Of a DNA stretch of 36,496 nt, positions 15,799-23,833 are shown piece by piece. Position numbers and translations under genes: made by a program. The stretch lies in contig CADCUO010000229.1 in assembly GCA_902805915.1 (NCBI GenBank), positions 1 to 36,496 of the forward strand, written 5' to 3'. This stretch comes from an uncultured Propionibacteriaceae bacterium. Its GTDB lineage: Bacteria > Actinomycetota > Actinomycetes > Propionibacteriales > Propionibacteriaceae. A model generated the notes under the pieces. The model was not told the origin of the DNA. It searched no databases and saw nothing but the letters and a program-made list of their open reading frames with translations. How positions within the stretch are numbered: the first letter of the stretch is position 1; each line of letters begins with the position of its first letter.

Positions 15799-16574
15799 TG
15801 TCGTTCAGCGGGTCTGTCCGGCTTGCGGTTGGCACCCTGACCGTGTGGCCGACCGGACCGGTCGACGTCAACCCTGCCGTTGCCCGCGTCGCCATGGCTA
15901 TCGCTCCGCTGGCGGTACTGCCGCTAGCGGTGGTTGCCGCGGCGACCGCCTGGGCGTCGGACCGGCTCGGCGCACCGAATCTGCTGACCGGGCTGCTCGC
16001 CGTTGCCGTACTGGCCGGAGGAACGCGGGCGTTGCACCTCGACGGGCTCGCCGACACCGCCGACGGCCTGGGCAGCGGCTGGGACCGGGAGCGGGCGCTG
16101 GAGGTAATGCGCCGCGGGGAGATCGGCCCGATGGGAGTTGTGAGTGTCGTACTGGTGCTCGCCATCCAGGCAGCCGCTTTCGGTGAGCTGGCGAGCGGAG
16201 CCCTCGGGGCGGTACAGCTCGCGGTGTTGATCTGCTGCTCCCGCGCCGCCCTGGCCCTGGTATGTCTCCGCGGCATCCCCGCGGCACGAACTGGCGGGCT
16301 CGGCGCCGCCGTAGCAGGCTCGGTCCCCCGGTTGGTCGGTGGCGCTGTCTGGGTCGCTGTGGCCGCCGCCTCGATCGCGACCTCACTGCTGAACGGCGAC
16401 AGCTGGGTTGCCGGACTGGTCGCCACGCTCCTTGCCGTCGCCTCCGTGGCCGTGCTGCTGCGCCGATGCGTGGCCCGACTGGGCGGGGTCACCGGTGATG
16501 TGATGGGAGCTTGCATCGAGGTCGCGGGTACGGCTCTCGCGGTGGGGTCGGTGCTGCGATGGCCCGAGGTCTAG
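15798..16574 (+). CDS. cobS: Adenosylcobinamide-GDP ribazoletransferase (cobalamin synthase)
   Basis: A membrane enzyme that joins adenosylcobinamide-GDP to alpha-ribazole (phosphate), completing cobalamin. The 258-residue, strongly hydrophobic product has the metal-binding motif ALHLDGLADTADGLGSGWDRERAL near 75-98 and RRGEIGPMGVV, plus several alanine/valine-rich spans. ATG at 15798 overlaps the cobT stop (TGATG). It converges with cobU, sharing four bases at 16571-16574. Confidence 0.94.
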   Translation: MSFSGSVRLAVGTLTVWPTGPVDVNPAVARVAMAIAPLAVLPLAVVAAATAWASDRLGAPNLLTGLLAVAVLAGGTRALHLDGLADTADGLGSGWDRERALEVMRRGEIGPMGVVSVVLVLAIQAAAFGELASGALGAVQLAVLICCSRAALALVCLRGIPAARTGGLGAAVAGSVPRLVGGAVWVAVAAASIATSLLNGDSWVAGLVATLLAVASVAVLLRRCVARLGGVTGDVMGACIEVAGTALAVGSVLRWPEV

Positions 16575-17110
16575 ATCTTCAACGCCCGGCCCGCCACGAC
16601 CAGGATCACCTCGTCGCTGGCGGCCGCGATCGCCTGGTTCGTCAGGCCCAGCAGGTCGACGAAGATCCTGCCGGACCGGTACTGGGAGACGAGCCCCCAG
16701 CCGACCTCGTTCGTGACCGCCACCACCGGTCCGGGCGCCTCGGTCCACGCCTGCACCAAATCGTCCAGCCGTGGCTGGAACTGGTCCTGCCAGTCCCCGA
16801 GCGGTACGTCCCAGGTGCCCAGCTGGTCGACTACAGCGGTCAGCCAGGTGCCGAGACAGTCGACCAGAACTGCACCGTCGAGCTGCCTGAGCGCCGCTGG
16901 CAGGTCTGGGGTCTCCACGGTTGTCCAGTGCGGGGGACGTCTGGCCTGGTGAGTGCGGATCCGTGCCGCCCATTCCGGGTCGGCGGTCGGGTCGGGCGCT
17001 GGTCCGGGCGCCACATAGCTGACCGCAACCTCGGTCGCCAGCACCGACTCCGCATAGCGGGACTTGCCCGACCGTGCGCCACCGGTCACCAGAGTCCGTC
17101 GAGGAGCCAC
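16571..17110 (-). CDS. cobU: Adenosylcobinamide kinase / adenosylcobinamide-phosphate guanylyltransferase
   Basis: Phosphorylates adenosylcobinamide and activates it with GTP for the nucleotide-loop step by CobS. The 179 residues contain the P-loop LVTGGARSGKSRYAES near 7-22, the guanylylation region RIRTHQARRPPHWTTVETP, LVDCLGTWLTAVV and VVAVTNEVGWGLV. The start is GTG at 17110-17108; no in-frame ATG lies nearby. It is divergent from cobD with only five bases between the start codons, so its promoter must lie inside cobD. It converges with cobS at its 3' end. Confidence 0.95.
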   Translation of the reverse strand: MAPRRTLVTGGARSGKSRYAESVLATEVAVSYVAPGPAPDPTADPEWAARIRTHQARRPPHWTTVETPDLPAALRQLDGAVLVDCLGTWLTAVVDQLGTWDVPLGDWQDQFQPRLDDLVQAWTEAPGPVVAVTNEVGWGLVSQYRSGRIFVDLLGLTNQAIAAASDEVILVVAGRALKI

Positions 17111-17115
17111 GGACG

Positions 17116-18060
17116 ATGACCCTATCCGTACGGCGAAGGTGGGCGGGAGCCGCCGGGCTGGCCCTTGGGTACGCCGCAGACCAGGTGTGGGGCGATCCGC
17201 GCCGGTTCCATCCGGTAGCCGGGTTCGGTGGCCTCGCTCAACGACTGGAACGACACACGTACGCCGATGACCGGGTCGCCGGCGCCGTCCATGTCGGCGT
17301 ACTGGTCGGCGGCGCTGTCGCAGGAGCGTTGCTGCTGCAGCGGGCGGTCGGTCGGTCGGCGGTGCCGGCGACAGCCTGTACCGCGCTGGTCACCTGGGCG
17401 GCGCTCGGCGGTCGGTCGCTGCAACGTGAAGCTGCCGCGGTGAGCGGCCAGCTGGCCGCAGGGAACCTGGCTGCCGCGCGGATCCAGGTCACTCATCTGG
17501 TCGGCCGGGACACCTCCCGGCTCGATGCCGACGGGGTGGCGCGCGCCTGCGTGGAGTCGCTGGCTGAGAACACCTCCGATGCTGTGGTGGCACCCCTGCT
17601 GTGGGGAGCGGTCGCTGGTCTCCCCGGACTTGTCGGCTACCGCGCGCTCAATACCTTGGACGCCATGATCGGCCACCGGTCGCCGCGTTACCTGCGCTTC
17701 GGCTGGGCGGCCGCCCGGGCTGACGATCTCGCGAACTGGGTGCCGGCGCGGCTGAGCGCCCTGCTTGCTGCTGCGGCCGCCCCGCTGGTTGGCGGGTCGC
17801 CTGCAGGGGCGCTGGCTGTGGTACGTCGAGACGCCGGCCGGCACCCGAGCCCGAACGCCGGCGTGGTGGAGGGTGCCTTCGCCGGAGCGCTCGGGGTTCG
17901 ACTCGGCGGAGTGAACGTCTACCGGGGCGTGGTCGAGGACCGCGGGCAACTGGGTTCGGGGAGCCGGGTCCGGGTCGCGGACATTCCCCGCACCAGTCGG
18001 TTGGCCGCTGCCGTCGGGCTTGGCGCGCTTGCCGTGGCGCTCGGGATCGGAGCCCGGTGA
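17116..18060 (+). CDS. cobD: Adenosylcobinamide-phosphate synthase (CbiB/CobD)
   Basis: A membrane enzyme that attaches aminopropanol (or its phosphate) to adenosylcobyric acid. In this pathway it uses the product of the CobC domain encoded at 7659-10148. The 314 residues have DQVWGDPRRFHPVAGFG at the N-terminus, the ESLAENTSDAVVAPLLWGA segment, NTLDAMIGHRSPRYLRFGW and the C-terminal SPNAGVVEGAFAGALGVRLG, all typical of the family, plus several hydrophobic spans. ATG at 17116 fits the family N-terminus better than the upstream ATG at 17074, which lies inside cobU. It overlaps cobK by four bases (GTGA). Confidence 0.94.
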   Translation: MTLSVRRRWAGAAGLALGYAADQVWGDPRRFHPVAGFGGLAQRLERHTYADDRVAGAVHVGVLVGGAVAGALLLQRAVGRSAVPATACTALVTWAALGGRSLQREAAAVSGQLAAGNLAAARIQVTHLVGRDTSRLDADGVARACVESLAENTSDAVVAPLLWGAVAGLPGLVGYRALNTLDAMIGHRSPRYLRFGWAAARADDLANWVPARLSALLAAAAAPLVGGSPAGALAVVRRDAGRHPSPNAGVVEGAFAGALGVRLGGVNVYRGVVEDRGQLGSGSRVRVADIPRTSRLAAAVGLGALAVALGIGAR

Positions 18061-18833
18061 CCATCCTCATTCTGGGCGGAACGGCGGAGGCGCGCGCCCT
18101 GGCTCGGGACCTGGTCGCACTCGACTTCGCGGTGCTGTCGTCCCTGGCCGGGCGAGTAGCCCAGCCAGCGCTGCCTGCCGGGGACCTGCGGATCGGTGGC
18201 TTCGGTGGGCCGCATGGCCTGGTCCGATTCCTCCAGGACCGCCGACGTCACGACGACCCCATATCTCCCGAGTACCCCCGAGCGATCACGGCCATCGTTG
18301 ATGCCACCCATCCCTTCGCTGCGCAGATGTCGCACCACGCCGCCCTGGCAGCCGCAGAGACCGGTATCCCACTGCTCCGGCTGGCCCGGTCAGGCTGGCG
18401 CAGCCATGCCCTTGCCGACCAATGGTGCTGGGTACCTGACCTCGCAACCGCTCGGGCGGCCGCCGAGCCGGCGTTGCGGCCCTTCCTGACCACCGGGCGG
18501 CAGAGTCTGCCCGCTTTCGAAGCGTGGTCCGACCGCCGCGTCGTGGTGCGGCTGGTCGACCCGCCTGGGGCACCGCTTCCCGCTCGCTGGCAGCTGTTCA
18601 GGTCGCGGGGGCCGTATACCCACCAGGGTGAACGGCAGTTGATGACCGACCACGCCGTCGATGTGCTGATCACCAAGGACAGCGGTGGGGACTACACCGT
18701 CGCCAAGTTAGAGGTTGCCACTGAGTTGGCTATCCCCGTTGTCGTGGTGTCTCGTCCTGCACCGGAGCCGGGTGTCGAGACGGTTACTACGGTCGAGGCG
18801 GCGGTTGGCTGGGTGCGGTCCAGGGTGGAGTAG
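18057..18833 (+). CDS. cobK: Precorrin-6A reductase
   Basis: An NADPH-dependent reductase converting precorrin-6A to precorrin-6B, the substrate of CobL. The 258 residues begin ILILGGTAEARALARDL (nucleotide-binding), followed by SLAGRV, VDATHPFAAQMSHHAALAA near 80-98, LLRLARSGWR and the late motif LITKDSGGDYTVAKLEVA. The length is normal. The GTG start overlaps the cobD stop as GTGA. It is the last gene of the B12 locus in this window. A long hairpin element begins seven bases after its stop and could end transcription. Confidence 0.95.
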   Translation: MTILILGGTAEARALARDLVALDFAVLSSLAGRVAQPALPAGDLRIGGFGGPHGLVRFLQDRRRHDDPISPEYPRAITAIVDATHPFAAQMSHHAALAAAETGIPLLRLARSGWRSHALADQWCWVPDLATARAAAEPALRPFLTTGRQSLPAFEAWSDRRVVVRLVDPPGAPLPARWQLFRSRGPYTHQGERQLMTDHAVDVLITKDSGGDYTVAKLEVATELAIPVVVVSRPAPEPGVETVTTVEAAVGWVRSRVE

Positions 18834-18839
18834 CTCGGA

Positions 18840-18932
18840 GCCGCTGATATTCCGCTACCGTCGGCCGTCCCCTGGCGTGAGTGAGCGTGCGTCGCCAGGT
18901 CGGACGGCAGCGAGTAGCGGGATATCAGCGGC
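18840..18932. repeat. Long hairpin element, copy 1
   Basis: The outer arms 18840-18858 and 18914-18932 pair at 18 of 19 positions (GCCGCTGATATTCCGCTAC and its near complement). Inside, CCTGGCG (18871-18877) pairs with CGCCAGG and GCCGTC with GACGGC, extending the stem. It starts seven bases after the cobK stop. No transposase is linked to it. It could be a non-autonomous or REP-like element, or serve as a terminator. Confidence 0.85.
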
Positions 18933-19165
18933 CCCACCGCGTTCCCAGCCCCCTGCTGCAGTTCACTCCCAGACCCCGCGAACCTCGCAGCGAGTCGGAT
19001 CACCCCTGCGGCTTCGCTGGAGAGTGAGCGCGCGTCGCCAGGTCGGATGGCGGCGACTAGCGGGATATCAGCGGCCCCACCGCGTCCCTAGCCCCTGCTG
19101 CAGTTCACTCCCAGAACGCCACTGACTTTGCAGGAGTTGGATTACCCCTGCGGCTTCCGTTGGAG
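18879..19165 (+). repeat. Imperfect tandem duplication, 143-bp unit, two copies
   Basis: Unit 1 (18879-19021) and unit 2 (19022-about 19165) align along their length. Both start GAGTGAGCG, then share GCGTCGCCAGGTCGGA, CGGGATATCAGCGGCCCCAC, CTGCTGCAGTTCACTCCCAGA and end CCCCTGCGGCTTC. They differ by scattered substitutions, so the duplication is not recent. Unit 1 includes the right half of hairpin copy 1; unit 2 carries a second right arm (about 19056-19075) without its left partner. From 19166 to 19345 I see nothing. Confidence 0.85.
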
Positions 19166-19345
19166 CTGACGATCGGGACCAGTCCTAGGGAAACGAAGGT
19201 CCAGGAATGGTCCCCTCGTGAGGGCGGAAGGCCCCAGATCCCGCGTGTCGTCCGGTTCGCCGTCGATGGCTGGCCGATTCCTGGACGAAGCGGCCGTCGG
19301 CTGCCCGCGAATTGCGCCCATGCCGGTCGAGTCCTTAAAGGGGAA

Positions 19346-19438
19346 GCCGCTGATATTCCGCTACGGCCAGTTCCTGCCGCGCCGCACTGAGCGGGCGCCG
19401 CGGGGTGACGGCGCGGCAGGTAGCGAGATATCAGCGGC
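19346..19438. repeat. Long hairpin element, copy 2
   Basis: It has the same outer arms as the element at 18840 (19346-19364 with 19420-19438, two mismatches) but a different interior: CCTGCCGCGCCG (19373-19384) pairs perfectly with CGGCGCGGCAGG (19409-19420). Conserved ends with different but still self-complementary centres suggest that the folded structure is what is kept. Confidence 0.85.
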
Positions 19439-19449
19439 CGGCCCGTGGT

Positions 19450-19600
19450 CGGCGATCAACACCCCCCCCGGTGGTGTCGGCGATCAACCCCCCCGGTGTG
19501 GCGATCAACCCCCCGGTGTGGCAATCAAGACCTCGGTGGTGGAGTGTTCCGGTGGTGGAGTGTTCCGGTGGTGGAGTGTTCCGGTGGAGGTGGAGTGTCC
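19450..19600 (+). repeat. C-rich and G-rich short tandem repeats
   Basis: Two adjacent arrays. The first (about 19450-19530) repeats a GGCGATCAAC/CCCCGGTGT unit about three times with C-runs of 6-9. The second is a 16-base unit GGTGGTGGAGTGTTCC repeated exactly at 19535-19550, 19551-19566 and 19567-19582, followed by a degenerate copy to about 19600. One strand is strongly G-rich. It is not a CRISPR: units are contiguous with no spacers. From 19601 to 19775 I see nothing. Confidence 0.85.
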
Positions 19601-19775
19601 GGTGGAGTTGGTCAGCCGCGCCTGCACCGACCGCTCGAATGGGTGAGACCAACCGTCCTGCCTCCCACCAGCGTCCGGTCGCCGGTTATGACCTCGCCAA
19701 GAGCCGGCCCGTCGAGAGTGCCCTCTGCCACGGCGGATCTACTTCGCTACCTCCAGCCGACTGCCGCGTCACCGC

Positions 19776-21653
19776 CTAGGCGAGTGAGTCCTCCCAGGCC
19801 TGGTGCAGCGCGGCGTAGTGGCCGCCCTTACGCGTCATCAGCTCCTGCGGCGTGCCGTCCTCGATGATGCGGCCATGCTCCAAGACCAGCACCCGGTCGG
19901 CGATCTCCACCGTGCTGAGCCGGTGGGCGATGATGACCGAGGTCCGCTCGGACAAGATCGTGCCCAGCGCCCGCTGCACCAGTCGCTCGCTCGGCACGTC
20001 AAGGCTCGAGGTCGCCTCATCGAGGATCAGCACAGCGGGGTCGGCGAGGAAGGCACGGGCAAACGCCACCAGCTGGCGTTGCCCCGCCGACAGCCGGGAC
20101 CCGCGCTTGCCCACGTCGGTGTCGTAGCCATTCGGCAGCTCGGTGATGAACTGGTGCGCGCCCACCCCCCTCGCCGCCTCCATGACATCGTCCCGGGTCG
20201 CGTCCGGCCGCCCGAACCCGATGTTGTCGGCGACGCTGCCGTCGAACATGAAGTTCTCCTGCGTCACCATCACCACCGCCCGACGCAGGTGGGCATCCGA
20301 GAGATCCCGCAGGTCGATCCCGTCCAGGGTCACCCGGCCGCCCGTCGGGTCATAGAAGCGGGCCATCAGCTTGGCGATGGTGGTCTTGCCGGCACCCGTG
20401 GTCCCAACCAGGGCGACGGTCTGACCGCGCGGCACGGTCAAGTCCAGCCCCGGCAGCACCGGCCGGTCATCGACATAGGAGAACCACACCTTTTCGAACC
20501 GCACATCGCCCTTGGCGTCGGGCAGCGGCACCGGGTCGGTCGGCTCCTTCACCGTAGGCTGCTCCTCGAGCACCCCGGACGCCTTTTCCAGCGCGGCGGA
20601 GGCGGACTGGAAGGTGTTGTAGAACTGGCTGATCTCCTGCATCGGCTCGAAGAACATCCGCAGATAGAGCAGGAACGCGGCCAGCACGCCGATGGTCATG
20701 TTGCCCTCGATCACCCGGTAGCCGCCGTACAGCAGCACCACACCGATGGTGATGTTGCCGATCATCCGGATGCCCGGCATGAACACCGCGACCAACCGGA
20801 AGGACTTGACGTTGGCGTCCTCGTAGCGACCGGCAAGATCTTCGAAGATCTGCTGGTTGCGACGCTCCCGGCGGTAGGCCTGGACGGCGCGGATACCGGT
20901 CAGGGTCTCGACGAACTGCACAATCACCAGCGCCGAGTTCTCCCGAACCTTGCGGTAGGTGATGGCTGACTGGCGTGAGAACCAGCGGACCAGGAGCAGC
21001 AGGATGGGGAAGCAGAGCAGGCAGACCGCGCCCAGCTTCAGATCCAGTACCAGCAGCAGGGTTCCGACGCCGACCATGGTCAGCAGCGCGGTGACCAGAC
21101 CGTTGAACCCGCCGGCCAGCAGCTCCATGATCGCGTCGATGTCGTTGGTCAGCCGCGACACCACCCGACCGGAGGTGTAGCGGTCATGGAACTGCACATC
21201 CAGCTTCTGGAAGTGCTTGAAGAGCCGGCGGCGGATCTCCAGCAGCACCTCTTGGCCAACTCGACCTGACTGGCGCAGGAAGTAAATCCGGCTGAGCGAC
21301 TGGAGGATCACCGCGACGGGCATGATCCCGACCGTCTCGTACAGCACCCTGGCGCTGCCGCCGGCCAGGATCGGCGGTACGCCGAGGTCGATGCCGCGGC
21401 GGACCAGCCACGGCACGCTGAGCCGGGCCGCGTTCTCCACCAGCACAACGGCAATCAGCAGCCAGACGTAGGTCTTGTACGGCCGGAGCAGCGAGCCGAG
21501 CAGCGCCCGGCTGCGCCGCTTGAGGAAGACACTGCCCTGCTCCGAGATCTCCCCGGAGTGCTCCGAGCCGACACCCCGCCACTCATCCAGCCCATCCTTG
21601 CCCTTGGCGGCCTGGGGGGTACGCGTGCGTCCGGTCGCGATATCTGTGCTCAT
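19776..21653 (-). CDS. ABC exporter half-transporter (membrane + ATPase), subunit 2
   Basis: A 625-residue type-IV ABC exporter half: a long hydrophilic N-terminus (about 60 residues), six-helix membrane domain (about 65-350) and nucleotide-binding domain (about 380-615). Walker A is LVGTTGAGKTT, Walker B LILDEATSSLD with a normal catalytic glutamate, and the H-loop IIAHRLSTV is present. The signature is RLSAGQRQ rather than LSGGQ. Paired with the upstream subunit's Walker B aspartate, this fits the asymmetric heterodimer class with one degenerate ATP site (as in TM287/288). ATG at 21653 overlaps the upstream gene as ATGA. The substrate is unknown; lipid or drug export is typical. Confidence 0.93.
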   Translation of the reverse strand: MSTDIATGRTRTPQAAKGKDGLDEWRGVGSEHSGEISEQGSVFLKRRSRALLGSLLRPYKTYVWLLIAVVLVENAARLSVPWLVRRGIDLGVPPILAGGSARVLYETVGIMPVAVILQSLSRIYFLRQSGRVGQEVLLEIRRRLFKHFQKLDVQFHDRYTSGRVVSRLTNDIDAIMELLAGGFNGLVTALLTMVGVGTLLLVLDLKLGAVCLLCFPILLLLVRWFSRQSAITYRKVRENSALVIVQFVETLTGIRAVQAYRRERRNQQIFEDLAGRYEDANVKSFRLVAVFMPGIRMIGNITIGVVLLYGGYRVIEGNMTIGVLAAFLLYLRMFFEPMQEISQFYNTFQSASAALEKASGVLEEQPTVKEPTDPVPLPDAKGDVRFEKVWFSYVDDRPVLPGLDLTVPRGQTVALVGTTGAGKTTIAKLMARFYDPTGGRVTLDGIDLRDLSDAHLRRAVVMVTQENFMFDGSVADNIGFGRPDATRDDVMEAARGVGAHQFITELPNGYDTDVGKRGSRLSAGQRQLVAFARAFLADPAVLILDEATSSLDVPSERLVQRALGTILSERTSVIIAHRLSTVEIADRVLVLEHGRIIEDGTPQELMTRKGGHYAALHQAWEDSLA

Positions 21654-23587
21654 CGAGCCACTTCCTGTTCCAGCCAGACCTGTTCGATCTCGTCCATCTC
21701 GTCTTCGGGGTCGAACTCTGCCGACAGCAGCTCGCGGTACTCAGGCACAGTGGCGAGCAGCTCAGTGTGCGTGCCGACGTGGGTGATGGTGCCGCCAGAT
21801 AGGATCGCCACCCGGTCGGCCAGCAGCACGGTGGAGGCCCGGTTGGCTACCACGATGCCGGTGACCCCGACCAGAACCCGCTTCAGCGCCTCCTCGACGA
21901 GCGCCTCGGTGTGGATGTCGAGGGCCGACAGCGTGTCGTCCAGCACCAGTACGGTGGGGCCGGCCAGCACAGCTCGGGCCAGCGCCAGCCGCTGCCGCTG
22001 GCCACCGGACAGGCTCATCCCTTGCTCACCGATTCGGGTAGCAAGCCCCCAGGGCAGCTCGTAGAGGAAGTGGGCCTGGGCGACGTCGACCGCCTCGGTG
22101 ATGTCCTCCTCGCTCGCATCTGGCCGGCCGAGGGTGAGGTTTTCCCGAGCCGACATCGAGAACAGCGTCGGATCCTCGAACGCAGTGGCCACGATGGTCC
22201 GCAGCTGGCTGAGCCGCAGGTCGCGGATGTCCACGCCGTCGATGGTGATCCGGCCCGCGGTCACGTCGTACAGCCGCGGCACCAAGGCGGTGAACGTCGT
22301 CTTGCCCGAACCGGTGGCACCGACCAGGGCCAGAGTCTCCCCCGGCCGGATCTCCAGGTTGAGGTCATGCAACACATCGGTGTCGCCGTCGGCGAAGCGG
22401 AATGCAGCACCCTCGAACCGGACGTGGCCGCGTACGTCGGCGATCTCGGCGTCGCCGTCGGTGATCTCGTTCTCGGCGTCGAAGATCTCCGCGATCCGGT
22501 CGGCGGCGGTCATGGCCTCCTGTGCCTGGGACAGCAGGAACCCGAGGGCGGCCACCGGCCACACCAGGGACAGCATCATGGTGATGAAGGCCACCAGCGT
22601 TCCCAAGGTGAGCCGGTCCTGGCCGGCCGCCACCGCGCCGAATCCCAGCACGATGATGAGCGTGACGCTGGGGATGATCTCGAGGAACGTCCAGAACTTG
22701 GAGGTGAGCTTCACCCGCTCCATCGAGGTGGCGAAGAGGCGGACGCTGCCGGCCTCGAACTTGGCGAAGACGTGGTCGCCGCGACCGAAGGCCTTGATCA
22801 CCCGCAACCCGTGTGCGCCCTCCTCCACCGACGATGCGACGTCACCTATCTGGTCCTGGACCCGGCGGGACAGCCGCGTGTACTGCCGCTCGTTTCGCAG
22901 GCAGAGCCAGGTGATGGGGAACGTCGAGGCCAGCACGACCAGGCCGAGTGGCCAGTACATGTTGAGCAGCAGGATCGTGACCACGATGATCTGCACGATG
23001 TTCAACGTGATGAAGAGCAGGCCGAACCCGAGGAAGCGACGGATGGTGGCGAGGTCGCTCATCATCCTCGACAGCAGCTGGCCGGACTGCCAGCGTCCGT
23101 GGAAGTCCATCGGCAGCCGTTGCAGCTTGGCATACAGGTCGGTCCGGATGCCGGTCTCGGTGCCGAGGGTGGCCTTGGACACCACCCAGCGACGGAAGAA
23201 CATCAGCGTGGCCTCGACTACTCCGAGCGCCAGCGCGAACAACCCCAGCGCGTACAGCCCACGCCGGTCGCTGTTGGCGATGGGTCCGTCGATCACCGCC
23301 TTGGTCACCAGCGGGATGACGATTCCGGCCGCCAGACCGACGGCGGCGAAGATCACCATGGCAATGAAACGCAGCCGGTACGGCACCAGATAACGTCGCA
23401 TCCGCCATAGCGAGGTGCTGTGACGCCGTTTCGGCTGACCGTCCTTGCCGACCCTCGCTGTCGGAGGGGGCGCCATGGTCGGGGCACGATCCAGCGCGGT
23501 GAGGCCGAAGCCGTGCGGTGTGAGGTCGGGTCCCGGATGGTCTTGGTGGCGCGTCTCGGACGAGCGAGCCGACACATCGGCAGACAT
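21650..23587 (-). CDS. ABC exporter half-transporter (membrane + ATPase), subunit 1
   Basis: A 645-residue ABC exporter half with a membrane domain of about six helices (85-370) and an ATPase domain (about 400-620). Walker A is LVGATGSGKTT and the signature MSLSGGQRQRLALARA is canonical. Walker B reads VLVLDDTLSALD, with aspartate in place of the catalytic glutamate, and the H-loop histidine position reads VVANRASTV, lacking the histidine. It thus supplies the degenerate site of a heterodimer with the gene downstream. ATG at 23587-23585 is the first start in frame, with GAGGACC upstream. It is the first gene of the operon; the promoter should lie in 23588-23833. Confidence 0.93.
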   Translation of the reverse strand: MSADVSARSSETRHQDHPGPDLTPHGFGLTALDRAPTMAPPPTARVGKDGQPKRRHSTSLWRMRRYLVPYRLRFIAMVIFAAVGLAAGIVIPLVTKAVIDGPIANSDRRGLYALGLFALALGVVEATLMFFRRWVVSKATLGTETGIRTDLYAKLQRLPMDFHGRWQSGQLLSRMMSDLATIRRFLGFGLLFITLNIVQIIVVTILLLNMYWPLGLVVLASTFPITWLCLRNERQYTRLSRRVQDQIGDVASSVEEGAHGLRVIKAFGRGDHVFAKFEAGSVRLFATSMERVKLTSKFWTFLEIIPSVTLIIVLGFGAVAAGQDRLTLGTLVAFITMMLSLVWPVAALGFLLSQAQEAMTAADRIAEIFDAENEITDGDAEIADVRGHVRFEGAAFRFADGDTDVLHDLNLEIRPGETLALVGATGSGKTTFTALVPRLYDVTAGRITIDGVDIRDLRLSQLRTIVATAFEDPTLFSMSARENLTLGRPDASEEDITEAVDVAQAHFLYELPWGLATRIGEQGMSLSGGQRQRLALARAVLAGPTVLVLDDTLSALDIHTEALVEEALKRVLVGVTGIVVANRASTVLLADRVAILSGGTITHVGTHTELLATVPEYRELLSAEFDPEDEMDEIEQVWLEQEVAR

Positions 23588-23833
23588 AGAAAGGTCCTCA
23601 AGAAAGTGATCGGAGCCGGCAACGCGTGAGATAGCCAGCCTTGCTATGGATCCTCAAGCCGTGCTGAGGTCAGTCGGTACCTGCAGGGGATCCGGCGGTC
23701 GGCGAGGTGACGCCGCGACTGCAACACCGGAAATCGCTTTCATCATACCCGGGTTGGCCCGGACCAACCACGGGGTTTAATGTCGTGGAGTTTCGATGGC
23801 GAAACGGCGAGGCGCACAGCTAAGGAGTTCGGT
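23588..23833. promoter_or_regulatory. Divergent intergenic region with a small palindrome
   Basis: This spacer separates the ABC operon (minus) from the mycothiol dehydrogenase gene (plus). GGTTGG at 23752-23757 and CCAACC at 23764-23769 form a 6-bp inverted repeat about 65 bases before the dehydrogenase start, a possible operator. The ribosome-binding site of that gene is AAGGAG at 23822-23827. I see no clear promoter boxes. Confidence 0.4.

Noticed and set aside
18840-19438. Insertion sequence with terminal inverted repeats
   Set aside because: There is no transposase frame between the arms, and each arm pair encloses only about 55 bases that themselves fold; it is better described as hairpin repeats.
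19535-19600. CRISPR-like array
   Set aside because: The 16-base units are directly adjacent with no unique spacers and no cas genes nearby.
21911-23410. Long plus-strand open frame (499 codons) opposite ABC subunit 1
   Set aside because: The opposite strand encodes a full ABC exporter with all motifs; this frame is a His/Gln/Gly-rich shadow.
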